From contig CALKWG010000206.1 of assembly GCA_938004315.1 (NCBI GenBank), positions 1 to 10,425 of the forward strand: a DNA stretch of 10,425 nt, given 5' to 3'. Numbering within the stretch: position 1 is the first letter of the stretch; each line of letters starts with the position of its first letter. The position numbers and the translations under genes were made by a program. Positions 1 through 5,310 of this stretch are shown in pieces. The DNA is from an uncultured Spirochaetaceae bacterium. Lineage in GTDB: Bacteria > Spirochaetota > Spirochaetia > Treponematales > UBA12059. Under the pieces are notes generated by a model that saw only the letters and a list, made by a program, of their open reading frames with translations, did no database searches and was not told the DNA's origin.

Positions 1-266
1 TACAAGGCGCGCGCCGTGTCGACGAGGGCGTCGAAGGCGGCCTGGCTCTGCAGGCCCGCCCGGTACAGGCTGGCGTACGAGGCAGTCGCCAGGCCGGCCC
101 TGAGCGTGGCCATGGCCAAACGCTCGGCGGCGGCGCGGTCGCCCGGCTCGGGGCCGAGGTCCCTGGACCACTCCAGCGCTTGCACGCCGGCTTGCGAGGC
201 GGCTTCTAGGACTCGTTCGTAGGGCGAGCCCAGGAAGGCCGCCGCCGATAGGGCCGATCGTACCAT
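1..266 (-). CDS. Sugar phosphate isomerase/epimerase-like protein, N-terminal part (gene runs off the window)
   Basis: The reverse strand is open from an ATG at 266 to the window edge, giving 88 complete codons with no stop. The product fits the start of a xylose-isomerase-like TIM barrel (sugar phosphate isomerase/epimerase, AP endonuclease family 2). Visible elements are a first helix 'SPYERVLEAASQAGVQALEW' (residues 14-33), an acidic/Pro turn with 'PGD' (41-43), and 'ASYASLYRAG' (62-71), which matches the 'ASYGSYYRxG' second strand of this family as I recall it, followed by 'FDALVDTARAL' (78-88). An in-frame TAG lies six codons upstream, so this ATG is the likely start; no Shine-Dalgarno is visible. 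Such enzymes usually act on sugars or inositols and often sit beside carbohydrate genes, which fits the divergent GH31-type gene. The metal ligands lie beyond the edge, so substrate and activity cannot be judged. Confidence 0.72.
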   Translation of the reverse strand, partial: MVRSALSAAAFLGSPYERVLEAASQAGVQALEWSRDLGPEPGDRAAAERLAMATLRAGLATASYASLYRAGLQSQAAFDALVDTARAL

Positions 267-278
267 GATTCTGGGCCG

Positions 279-307
279 ATTCTAGACTATGACCCCTCGC
301 TTTACAA
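279..307 (-). promoter_or_regulatory. Putative sigma-70 promoter for the leftward epimerase-like gene
   Basis: On the reverse strand, TTGTAA (307-302) and TAGAAT (284-279) are separated by 17 bp, matching the -35/-10 consensus at 4/6 and 5/6. The -10 ends 12 nt before the ATG at 266, so the leader would be only about 6 nt, consistent with the missing Shine-Dalgarno. Its -35 overlaps the -35 of the rightward promoter. Confidence 0.5.
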
Positions 308-329
308 CCACCGAGTACCGTCGTATAGT
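301..329 (+). promoter_or_regulatory. Sigma-70-type promoter for the GH31-like gene
   Basis: TTTACA (301-306) and TATAGT (324-329) are separated by exactly 17 bp, and each matches consensus at 5/6. The predicted start is near 336, giving a leader of about 20 nt that contains AGGGGGG (340-346) upstream of the ATG at 357. The motif stands out against the surrounding GC-rich sequence. Confidence 0.7.
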
Positions 330-356
330 GGCCGCGACCAGGGGGGCGCATCCGGC

Positions 357-2216
357 ATGATTGACTTCCTACCCTCGCACGACGGTTTCCGCGTCGACTT
401 CCACGGACGCCCGATCCTGGAGCACGGGCGGAAGCGCCCATGCATCCGCGCGTATCATCTGGCAGATGCCCGTATCGCGTCGTCAGGGCAGCTCCTGCCC
501 GGGCGCAAACGCCTGGCCAAGCGCCAGGCCGCCGCGTGGCGTACGATAGAGAAGCATCCGGATTATATCGAGATCGAGTTCACCGGCCTCGGCCGCCTCT
601 CCTTCCGTTCGACCGGCCCCATGATAAGCCTTTCGTTCAACCCCCATGACGCCGAGACCAATGCCTTTGAGCTCATGCTATCGCCCTACCCCGAGGCCGA
701 GGTCTACGGCGGCGGCGAGCGCATGGCCGGCGCCTCGCTCGTCGGCAGGCGATTCTGGCTCTATCCCGGGTTCTCGACGCCGCGCCGCCTGCGCTACGAC
801 GCCGAGGGCGACGGGGATCCCTCGGTCTTAATCGGCGGCGTGCGCCAGCTCAGGATACGCGGCGTCGAGCCGGCTTACGTCGACTTCTCGAGCAGGCGGC
901 GCATCAGGCTGCTATGTTGGGGCGGGCCCAAAGAGATTACGATTACCGCGGCGACCGAGACCGCGGGGCTTTTATCCGCCGAAGCCGAGCGCCGCGCCGC
1001 GCACGGAGCGGGCTCCTACGCGCCGCCCGGCTGGCATTACCGCGGCATCTGCCTAGGGTACTCCGGCGGCACCGAGGAGCTGGCTAGGCGCGTCTGCGCG
1101 GCGGCCGAGGCCGGCGTGCAGCTCGGCTCGGTCTACATAGCCGATTGGAACGCCGAGGGCTGGGAGCTCGACGAGCGCCGCTATCCGGGCTTCGAAGCCG
1201 AATGCGCCCGCTATGCGGAGGCCGGCATACGGGTCGTGCTCCCCATCTCCCCCTGGGTCGGGCAGGGGTGCCCGCTCCGCGAGCAGGCGCCTCATCGCTT
1301 CGCCCGTCGGGCCGACGGCCTCTACGCCCCGCGCCTGGCGGAGCCCCACGACCGCGCCTGGTTCGCCGCCCGCCTACGCGAGCTCGTCGCGGCGCGGGGC
1401 GCCTCCGGGCTCGTGAGCGAGCGGGCCGTAGCCTGCCGAGAGGCGCCCGAACGGGGGCCGGAGGGCTACGCCGAGCGCTGGGGCGCGGTCTGCGCCGAGG
1501 CCCTGGGCTTGGCGGGGGGGTCCGAAGGCCTCTTCTTCCAAGCGCCGGGCTGGGGATCCGCGGCGGCGGCCGCGCAGGGCTGCTTCAGCCGCTGGCCTCG
1601 CGACCTAAGGGACGGTCAGGCCGACGCCTACCTACAGGCCGGCTTGATGATGGGCCTGACCGGCCAAGGCGCTTGGCATCCCGAGCTTCGAAGCCGCGGC
1701 CTGTCGCGGCGGGGCATGCGGGAGCTCTTCATGCGACGCGTCGAGCTAGCGAGCTTCGGCCCGGCCCTGCGCCTCGTTGCCGAGGAGCCGTATTGGGACG
1801 ACCGAGGCCTCATGGCCCACCTGGCCCGTATGTCGCGTATCTGGACCGAACTCGGCCCCTATCATACGGCCGTCATGGACGAGTACCGCACGACGGGGCT
1901 GCCGCCCATGAGGCACCCCGCCCTGCATTATCTGTCCGAAGGCCTAGCCCTACCGGCCGAGCCGAGCTACCTCTACGGCCGCGACCTCTTCTGCTCGCCC
2001 TCGTACAAGGTCGGCAGCGACCTGCGGGACCTCCGCCTCCCCGCCGACCGCTGGGTACACCTGTGGAGCTCGAGGGAATTCCGCGGCGGCGATATCAGCA
2101 TAGAAGCGCCCTTGGGTTATCCGGCGGTCTTCTACCGCGCCGACTCGCCCTGGGCGGCGGACTTCGACCGCCTGCGCAAGGCCTGTACGCGCTTCGAGGA
2201 TCCTGGGCTGAGCTAA
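357..2216 (+). CDS. GH31 family glycosidase-like protein, YihQ/sulfoquinovosidase-related, catalytic motifs degenerate
   Basis: A 619-residue protein with the layout of GH31 alpha-glycosidases. It has an N-terminal beta domain with 'EVYGGGER' (115-122), a barrel with 'VYIADWNAEGW' (259-269) and 'RYPGF' (275-279), and a C-terminal beta domain with 'LPADRWVHLW' (561-570), 'FRGGDI' (575-580) and 'APLGYPAVFYRADS' (584-597). That C-terminal stretch closely follows E. coli sulfoquinovosidase YihQ as I remember it, so I place it near that subfamily. The catalytic parts differ. The nucleophile loop (DFGE in YihQ) reads 'GLVSERA' (351-357), the acid/base loop (WAGDQ) reads 'WPRDLRDGQ' (413-421), and the HSDIGGY substrate loop reads 'HPELRSRGL' (441-449). 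The insertion holding the sulfonate-binding Arg/Trp of YihQ also appears missing. Neither other forward frame restores these motifs near 1405-1440. It may be an inactive or repurposed homologue. There is no signal peptide, so it is probably cytoplasmic. The start is supported by AGGGGGG at 340-346. Confidence 0.82.
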   Translation: MIDFLPSHDGFRVDFHGRPILEHGRKRPCIRAYHLADARIASSGQLLPGRKRLAKRQAAAWRTIEKHPDYIEIEFTGLGRLSFRSTGPMISLSFNPHDAETNAFELMLSPYPEAEVYGGGERMAGASLVGRRFWLYPGFSTPRRLRYDAEGDGDPSVLIGGVRQLRIRGVEPAYVDFSSRRRIRLLCWGGPKEITITAATETAGLLSAEAERRAAHGAGSYAPPGWHYRGICLGYSGGTEELARRVCAAAEAGVQLGSVYIADWNAEGWELDERRYPGFEAECARYAEAGIRVVLPISPWVGQGCPLREQAPHRFARRADGLYAPRLAEPHDRAWFAARLRELVAARGASGLVSERAVACREAPERGPEGYAERWGAVCAEALGLAGGSEGLFFQAPGWGSAAAAAQGCFSRWPRDLRDGQADAYLQAGLMMGLTGQGAWHPELRSRGLSRRGMRELFMRRVELASFGPALRLVAEEPYWDDRGLMAHLARMSRIWTELGPYHTAVMDEYRTTGLPPMRHPALHYLSEGLALPAEPSYLYGRDLFCSPSYKVGSDLRDLRLPADRWVHLWSSREFRGGDISIEAPLGYPAVFYRADSPWAADFDRLRKACTRFEDPGLS

Positions 2217-2229
2217 GGGAGGAGGGTCG

Positions 2230-2247
2230 GGCCGGCCGCGGCCGGCC
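2230..2247. terminator. 18-bp perfect GC palindrome between convergent genes, possible two-way terminator
   Basis: This is a perfect inverted repeat built of GGCC/CCGG steps that could fold on either strand as a 7-bp stem with a 4-nt loop. It starts 14 nt after the GH31-like stop and reaches the first base of the carD stop codon on the other strand. No clean T-run follows on either strand (the forward side continues TAGCTTTCAAGTTT), so intrinsic termination is plausible but not certain. Confidence 0.4.
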
Positions 2248-2747
2248 TAGCTTTCAAGTTTGGCGCGGATAAGCTCGTCGACCTCGTCCTTGGTCTTACC
2301 CAACGACGAGGCGATCTCGTCCTGCAGGAGGTTACGGGCCGAGTCGTAGAGCTTGCGCTCCAGGATGGGCAGCTCCTTGATCTTGGAGCGATGGTAAAGC
2401 GAGCGGACGACGCTCGCGATGTCCATCACCGAGCCCTTCTTAAGGAGGTCCAGGTTCATCTGGTAGCGGAGCTTCCAATCCGAGGGGATGGGGGCGTACT
2501 CCTCGGCGATGAAGTCGAGGGCGCGCTCGGCCTCTTTCTTATCGACGATGGCGCGGATGCCGAGCTCGGCGGCCTTGTCCACCGGCACCATCACCGTCAT
2601 GTCGGAGAAGTCCAGGTAGATGGTGTAGTAGAGGACGCTGGCGTCCTTGAACGACTTCTCTTGGATGTCGACGATCTTGCCCACGCCCTGACTGGGGTAG
2701 ACGATGCGTTGGCCGACGGCGAATTCGGTGGCTGGGGTACTGCTCAT
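2247..2747 (-). CDS. carD: CarD/CdnL-family RNA polymerase-binding transcription regulator
   Basis: A 166-residue protein of normal length for the family. CarD proteins bind the RNA polymerase beta subunit and the upstream edge of the transcription bubble, stabilising open complexes at housekeeping promoters. The N-terminal RNAP-interaction domain shows 'FAVGQRIVYPSQGVGKIVDI' (9-28) and 'TVMVPVDKAAELGIRAIV' (51-68). The helical DNA-binding part shows 'IPSDWKLRYQMNLDLLKKGS' (87-106), with W91 in the place of the family's conserved tryptophan, then 'VVRSLYHRSKIKELPILERK' (113-132). The sequence resembles spirochaete CarD proteins from memory. An ATG at 2762 is in frame, but I chose 2747 because homologues start with a short tail before F-x-V-x-Q, and because the best -10 element covers 2763-2758, so a transcript would begin after the upstream ATG. 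It is the last gene of the leftward block, 71 bp beyond the rlmI-like stop, with its own promoter. Confidence 0.93.
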   Translation of the reverse strand: MSSTPATEFAVGQRIVYPSQGVGKIVDIQEKSFKDASVLYYTIYLDFSDMTVMVPVDKAAELGIRAIVDKKEAERALDFIAEEYAPIPSDWKLRYQMNLDLLKKGSVMDIASVVRSLYHRSKIKELPILERKLYDSARNLLQDEIASSLGKTKDEVDELIRAKLES

Positions 2748-2757
2748 AGCTAACGCT

Positions 2758-2787
2758 ATCATAAGGCTTTTTCGGGTTCTTAGTCAA
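2758..2787 (-). promoter_or_regulatory. Sigma-70-type promoter for carD
   Basis: On the reverse strand TTGACT (2787-2782) and TATGAT (2763-2758) are separated by 18 bp; each matches consensus at 5/6. Transcription would start near 2751, about 4 nt before the chosen carD ATG at 2747. The -10 element contains the alternative upstream ATG at 2762, which argues against that start. Confidence 0.65.
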
Positions 2788-2818
2788 ACCGCGCAAGGGT
2801 CGCCGCTATAGAGCCCGC

Positions 2819-4030
2819 CTAAGCCTGGGGACGGGCCTCGACGATGAAACCTTTCAGGTAGCGCGATTCGGCGTAGCCCGAGACTATGGGATGGTCGGGA
2901 GCCTGGCCGAGCTCCTCCAGGTAGCGGAGTTCGACGCGGGCGTCGGCCGCGGCCGCCTCCAAAGCCCACAGGAGCCGCTCGCGCGACATCCAGTACGAGC
3001 AGGAGAAGGTGGCCAAGACGCCGCCGGGCTCCAGGAGCTTAAGCGCGCGCATATTGAGGTCTTTATAACCCCTGGTCGCCCCTTCCAAGGCCGCCTTGCT
3101 CTTGGCGAAGGCGGGCGGGTCGAGGACGATAAGGCCGTAGCGGGAGCCGGCTTTCTGCTCCGCGCGCACGAATTCGAAGACGTCGGCTTCGCGAGCCTCG
3201 AGCCTCTCGGCGAGGCCGTTACGGGACGCGTTCGCCCGGGCGGCCGCCAGCGCCTCGGCCGAGGCGTCCACGGCCAAGGCCGATTCCGCTCCCCGCGCCG
3301 CCGCGGCCAAGGCGAAGCCGCCCTGGTTGCAGAAAAGGTCCAGGACCCGCCGCCCCGGCGCGTAGGCGGCCGCGGCGGCCCGGTTCTCCCGCTGGTCTAA
3401 GAACCAGCCGGTCTTCTGCCCGGCGCCCAGCCCGACTTCAAACTCCAGGCCGTTCTCCCGTATCGCGAAGGCCTCGGGCACCGAGCCGGCGATGACGCCC
3501 TCGCCCGGGCCTAGGGCTTCGAGCTCGCGCACGGACGCGTCGCTGCGTTCGATGATCCCGCTCGGCTTATAGAGCCCGTCTAAGGCCGACAGAAGGGCGG
3601 CGCGCCGTTCCTCGAGCCCGCGGGCCAGGATTTGCACGGAGAGATAGCTACGCCCTCCCGAGGCCTCGGCGTAGCGGTCGACGATCAAGCCCGGCAGGCC
3701 GTCGGCCTCGGCGAAGACGGCGCGATACGAGTCGCGCTCCAGGTCGCGGCTCGCACGGCGCCGCTCGCGGGCTAAGGCCAGGCGGCCGGCGATGAAGGCC
3801 TCGTTGAAGGCCTCGTCCTTATAGCTATAGCGCCGCGCCCGTATGCGCGAGCTCGGGCTGTAGAGCGCCGACCCCAGGAAGGCGCCCTTGGTCGACGAGA
3901 GGCTCACCTCGGCCCCGGGAGCCGCCTCGCCTATGACGCGGGCTATCTCATTGTCGTAAACCCAAGGGTGGCCGCGTAGGAGCCTGTCCTCTTCGCGCGG
4001 CTTTAGGATGACGGTCGGTCGCTTGCTCAT
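2819..4030 (-). CDS. rlmI: RlmI-like class I SAM-dependent rRNA (cytosine-5) methyltransferase
   Basis: A 403-residue protein, close to the usual RlmI length of about 400. In E. coli, RlmI makes m5C1962 in 23S rRNA. The N-terminal PUA-type RNA-binding domain covers about residues 5-75 and contains 'RGHPWVYDNEI' (19-29). A central domain follows with 'ADGLPGLIVDRY' and 'GQKTGWFLDQRENR'. The Rossmann methyltransferase core has SAM motif I 'LDLFCNQGGF' (230-239), an acidic motif II around 'LAVDAS', motif IV 'DPPAF' (304-308) and 'FSCSYWM' (342-348). C344 is the likely catalytic cysteine of the m5C chemistry. The C-terminal 'SRYLKGFIVEAR' is also typical. The start ATG fits the family's 'xxxLKPxEExRLLRGHPWV' beginning, but there is no Shine-Dalgarno. 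It lies 64 bp after the TrmH-type gene on the same strand, grouping two RNA modification genes. The exact target base is inferred from family membership only. Confidence 0.9.
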   Translation of the reverse strand: MSKRPTVILKPREEDRLLRGHPWVYDNEIARVIGEAAPGAEVSLSSTKGAFLGSALYSPSSRIRARRYSYKDEAFNEAFIAGRLALARERRRASRDLERDSYRAVFAEADGLPGLIVDRYAEASGGRSYLSVQILARGLEERRAALLSALDGLYKPSGIIERSDASVRELEALGPGEGVIAGSVPEAFAIRENGLEFEVGLGAGQKTGWFLDQRENRAAAAAYAPGRRVLDLFCNQGGFALAAAARGAESALAVDASAEALAAARANASRNGLAERLEAREADVFEFVRAEQKAGSRYGLIVLDPPAFAKSKAALEGATRGYKDLNMRALKLLEPGGVLATFSCSYWMSRERLLWALEAAAADARVELRYLEELGQAPDHPIVSGYAESRYLKGFIVEARPQA

Positions 4031-4037
4031 AACGCAG

Positions 4038-4067
4038 AGGCTAGCCCGCGCCGGCCGCGCGTGGCAA
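4038..4067 (-). promoter_or_regulatory. Weak putative promoter for the rlmI-like gene, predicting a leaderless transcript
   Basis: On the reverse strand TTGCCA (4067-4062) and TAGCCT (4043-4038) are separated by 18 bp. The -35 matches 5/6, but the -10 only satisfies the TAnnnT core. The -10 ends 7 nt before the ATG at 4030, which would put the start of transcription on the ATG itself. Alone this is weak; it gains weight from the same arrangement at neighbouring genes. Confidence 0.35.
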
Positions 4068-4094
4068 GCCGGCCCCGGCTATGCGGCGGTCGCC

Positions 4095-4868
4095 CTATCG
4101 CAGCCGCGCCCCGAACAGCTCCCACATGAGTATGGCCCCGGCGGCGCCGACGTTAAGCGAGTCCACCCCGCTCGCCATAGGCAGCTCTACGAGCCGGTCG
4201 CAGGCGGCGAGCGGGCCTTGAGGCAGGCCCCAGCCCTCGTTGCCCAGGACCAAAGTGAAGTCGCCCGGGGCGGATAAGTCGCGCGGCCGGAGCGCGCCTT
4301 CGGCCAGGGCGGCGGCCACGAGGAGGTTCTCCCCCGGCCCGCGCGCCAAGAAGAGCTCGGACTCGTCCCGAAAGAAGAAGAGGGGCGTCGTCAAGGCGTT
4401 GCCCATGGAGGCGCGCAAGGCCTTGCGTCCGTACGGGTCGGCCGAGCCGCCGCCTAGGTAGACCGCGGCCGCGCCGAGGGCCGCCGCGCTCCGTATCAGG
4501 GTACCCAGGTTGTCGGGGTCGGTCACGTTCCAGAGGACGAGAGCCGGCCCTCGGGGCAGGCGGGCGGCGTCCTCCGCGGCCGGGCGCGTGGCGGGCCGTT
4601 CGGCCAGGGCCAGGACGCCGCGATGGAAAGAGAACCCGATAAGCGCTTCGAGCTCGGGCTTGGGCAGGGCGTTCACCGCGACGCCGGCGGGCGCCCGGTC
4701 ACGCCACTCGCCATAGTCGGCCGGCGCGCAGACGAGGGCCCTCAGCGCCAATCCCGCGTCTAGGGCCTTCTCGAGCACGATGCGGCCCTCGCAGACGAGG
4801 AGCCCCTCGCGGGCGTAGTCGCGGTCGCGGAGCTTGGAAAACGGGGCGAGCGGATCGGATGCGTCCAT
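4095..4868 (-). CDS. SpoU/TrmH-family (SPOUT) RNA 2'-O-ribose methyltransferase
   Basis: A 257-residue SPOUT methyltransferase, which uses S-adenosylmethionine to methylate a ribose 2'-hydroxyl in tRNA or rRNA. The N-terminal substrate-binding domain (about 10-90) includes 'SKLRDRDYAREGLLVCEGRI' (11-30). The knotted catalytic domain carries all three SpoU motifs. Motif 1 is 'NVTDPDNLGTLIRSAAALGA' (114-133), with the conserved Asn and Arg126. Motif 2 is 'LVLGNEGWGL' (206-215). Motif 3 is 'ELPMASGVDSLNVGAAGAI' (228-246). The enzyme should be a dimer with SAM bound in the trefoil knot. The motifs do not distinguish RlmB-like, TrmH-like or other rRNA targets, so no symbol is given. A 40-bp gap separates it from the 91-residue gene upstream, and no Shine-Dalgarno precedes its ATG. 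The next upstream ATG (4880) is out of frame. Confidence 0.9.
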   Translation of the reverse strand: MDASDPLAPFSKLRDRDYAREGLLVCEGRIVLEKALDAGLALRALVCAPADYGEWRDRAPAGVAVNALPKPELEALIGFSFHRGVLALAERPATRPAAEDAARLPRGPALVLWNVTDPDNLGTLIRSAAALGAAAVYLGGGSADPYGRKALRASMGNALTTPLFFFRDESELFLARGPGENLLVAAALAEGALRPRDLSAPGDFTLVLGNEGWGLPQGPLAACDRLVELPMASGVDSLNVGAAGAILMWELFGARLR

Positions 4869-4877
4869 ACCGCGCCC

Positions 4878-4906
4878 ATGGTAGCCGAGCTTAGCCTTGA
4901 TTCCAA
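4878..4906 (-). promoter_or_regulatory. Putative promoter for the TrmH-type gene with a near-zero leader
   Basis: On the reverse strand TTGGAA (4906-4901) and TACCAT (4883-4878) are separated by 17 bp, each 4/6 to consensus. It fits entirely in the 40-bp intergenic gap and ends 9 nt before the ATG at 4868, predicting a leader of about 2-3 nt. Read-through from the upstream gene is an alternative source of transcription. Confidence 0.4.
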
Positions 4907-4908
4907 GC

Positions 4909-5184
4909 CTAGGCGCCGGCGGAGTCAGCCCTCTCCTTCAGCCTGCGTACGAAGCCTTCGGCGGCGCGCCGCGCGGCCGCCGGGTCGGCGGAGGGCCCCG
5001 CCGCGGCCTCGCGAACCTGGGCCGCCGCCCGCGCTGATAGATTGCGCAGGAGCGCGCCGCGGGAGAGCTCGTCCATGCCGCGATAGAGCTCGATGAAATC
5101 GAGCTCGTCGTAGTCGCGTATGGTGAGCTGGAGCAGCATGCCGTTCCGATCGCTATCCTCGAGGAAACCTTCGAGCATAACCAT
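4909..5184 (-). CDS. Small 91-residue protein with a FliG-like helical motif, function unknown
   Basis: I do not recognise this as a named family. The start is well supported: the reverse strand has GAGGAGG five nt before the ATG at 5184 (a second ATG at 5178 is too far from it). The N-terminal half is acidic and hydrophobic ('LTIRDYDELDFIELYRGMDE', 21-40). The stretch 'YRGMDELSRGALLRNLSARA' (about 34-53) aligns without gaps to the FliG pattern 'LKGASEE-REKILRNMSKRA' as I recall it, where FliG armadillo-type repeats pack in the flagellar switch. The C-terminal part (about 55-91) is Ala/Arg/Glu-rich and probably helical. It has no signal peptide or membrane segment. It is the first gene of the leftward block, back-to-back with tldD and 40 bp ahead of the TrmH-type gene. 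A role in flagella is only a hypothesis; it could equally be an unrelated helical protein. Confidence 0.7.
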   Translation of the reverse strand: MVMLEGFLEDSDRNGMLLQLTIRDYDELDFIELYRGMDELSRGALLRNLSARAAAQVREAAAGPSADPAAARRAAEGFVRRLKERADSAGA

Positions 5185-5188
5185 AGCC

Positions 5189-5202
5189 GCCTCCTCGGAG
5201 GC
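5189..5202 (-). promoter_or_regulatory. Hairpin that would cover the Shine-Dalgarno of the 91-residue gene
   Basis: On the reverse strand the leader reads GCCTCC-GA-GGAGGC, a perfect 6-bp stem whose 3' arm includes the GGAGG ribosome-binding site just before the ATG at 5184. If it folds in the mRNA it would reduce initiation. A TATGAT -10-like element lies upstream (5243-5238) without a recognisable -35, which would give a leader of about 47 nt. Confidence 0.35.
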
Positions 5203-5264
5203 CTCGGCCGACGCGGCCGACGACGGCCCCCGCGCGTATCATACTACGGTATGCCGCCCGCCGG

Positions 5265-5293
5265 TTGAGAAATTCATGCGATACTGCTACGCT
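5265..5293 (+). promoter_or_regulatory. Putative promoter for the tldD-tldE operon
   Basis: TTGAGA (5265-5270, 5/6) and TACGCT (5288-5293, TAnnnT core only) are separated by 17 bp. The predicted start lies near 5300, just upstream of the GGAGG Shine-Dalgarno (5302-5306), so the -10 or exact start may differ. The 126-bp divergent gap (5185-5310) also has a small inverted repeat CATAC-TACG-GTATG (5240-5253). Confidence 0.4.
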
Positions 5294-5310
5294 TGCCCGG
5301 CGGAGGTTCT

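Noticed and set aside
1145..2272. Forward open frame of 375 codons inside the GH31-like gene
   Set aside because: The product is an Arg/Pro/Gly-rich out-of-frame shadow; the C-terminal GH31 signatures are all in the main frame.
5205..5222. Two tandem copies of CGGCCGACG upstream of the 91-residue gene
   Set aside because: A 9-bp duplication of GC-rich sequence with two copies is too short to separate from chance in this composition.
5240..5253. CATAC-TACG-GTATG inverted repeat as an operator between the divergent genes
   Set aside because: The arms are only 5 bp and no regulator is encoded nearby; kept as a note in the promoter entry only.
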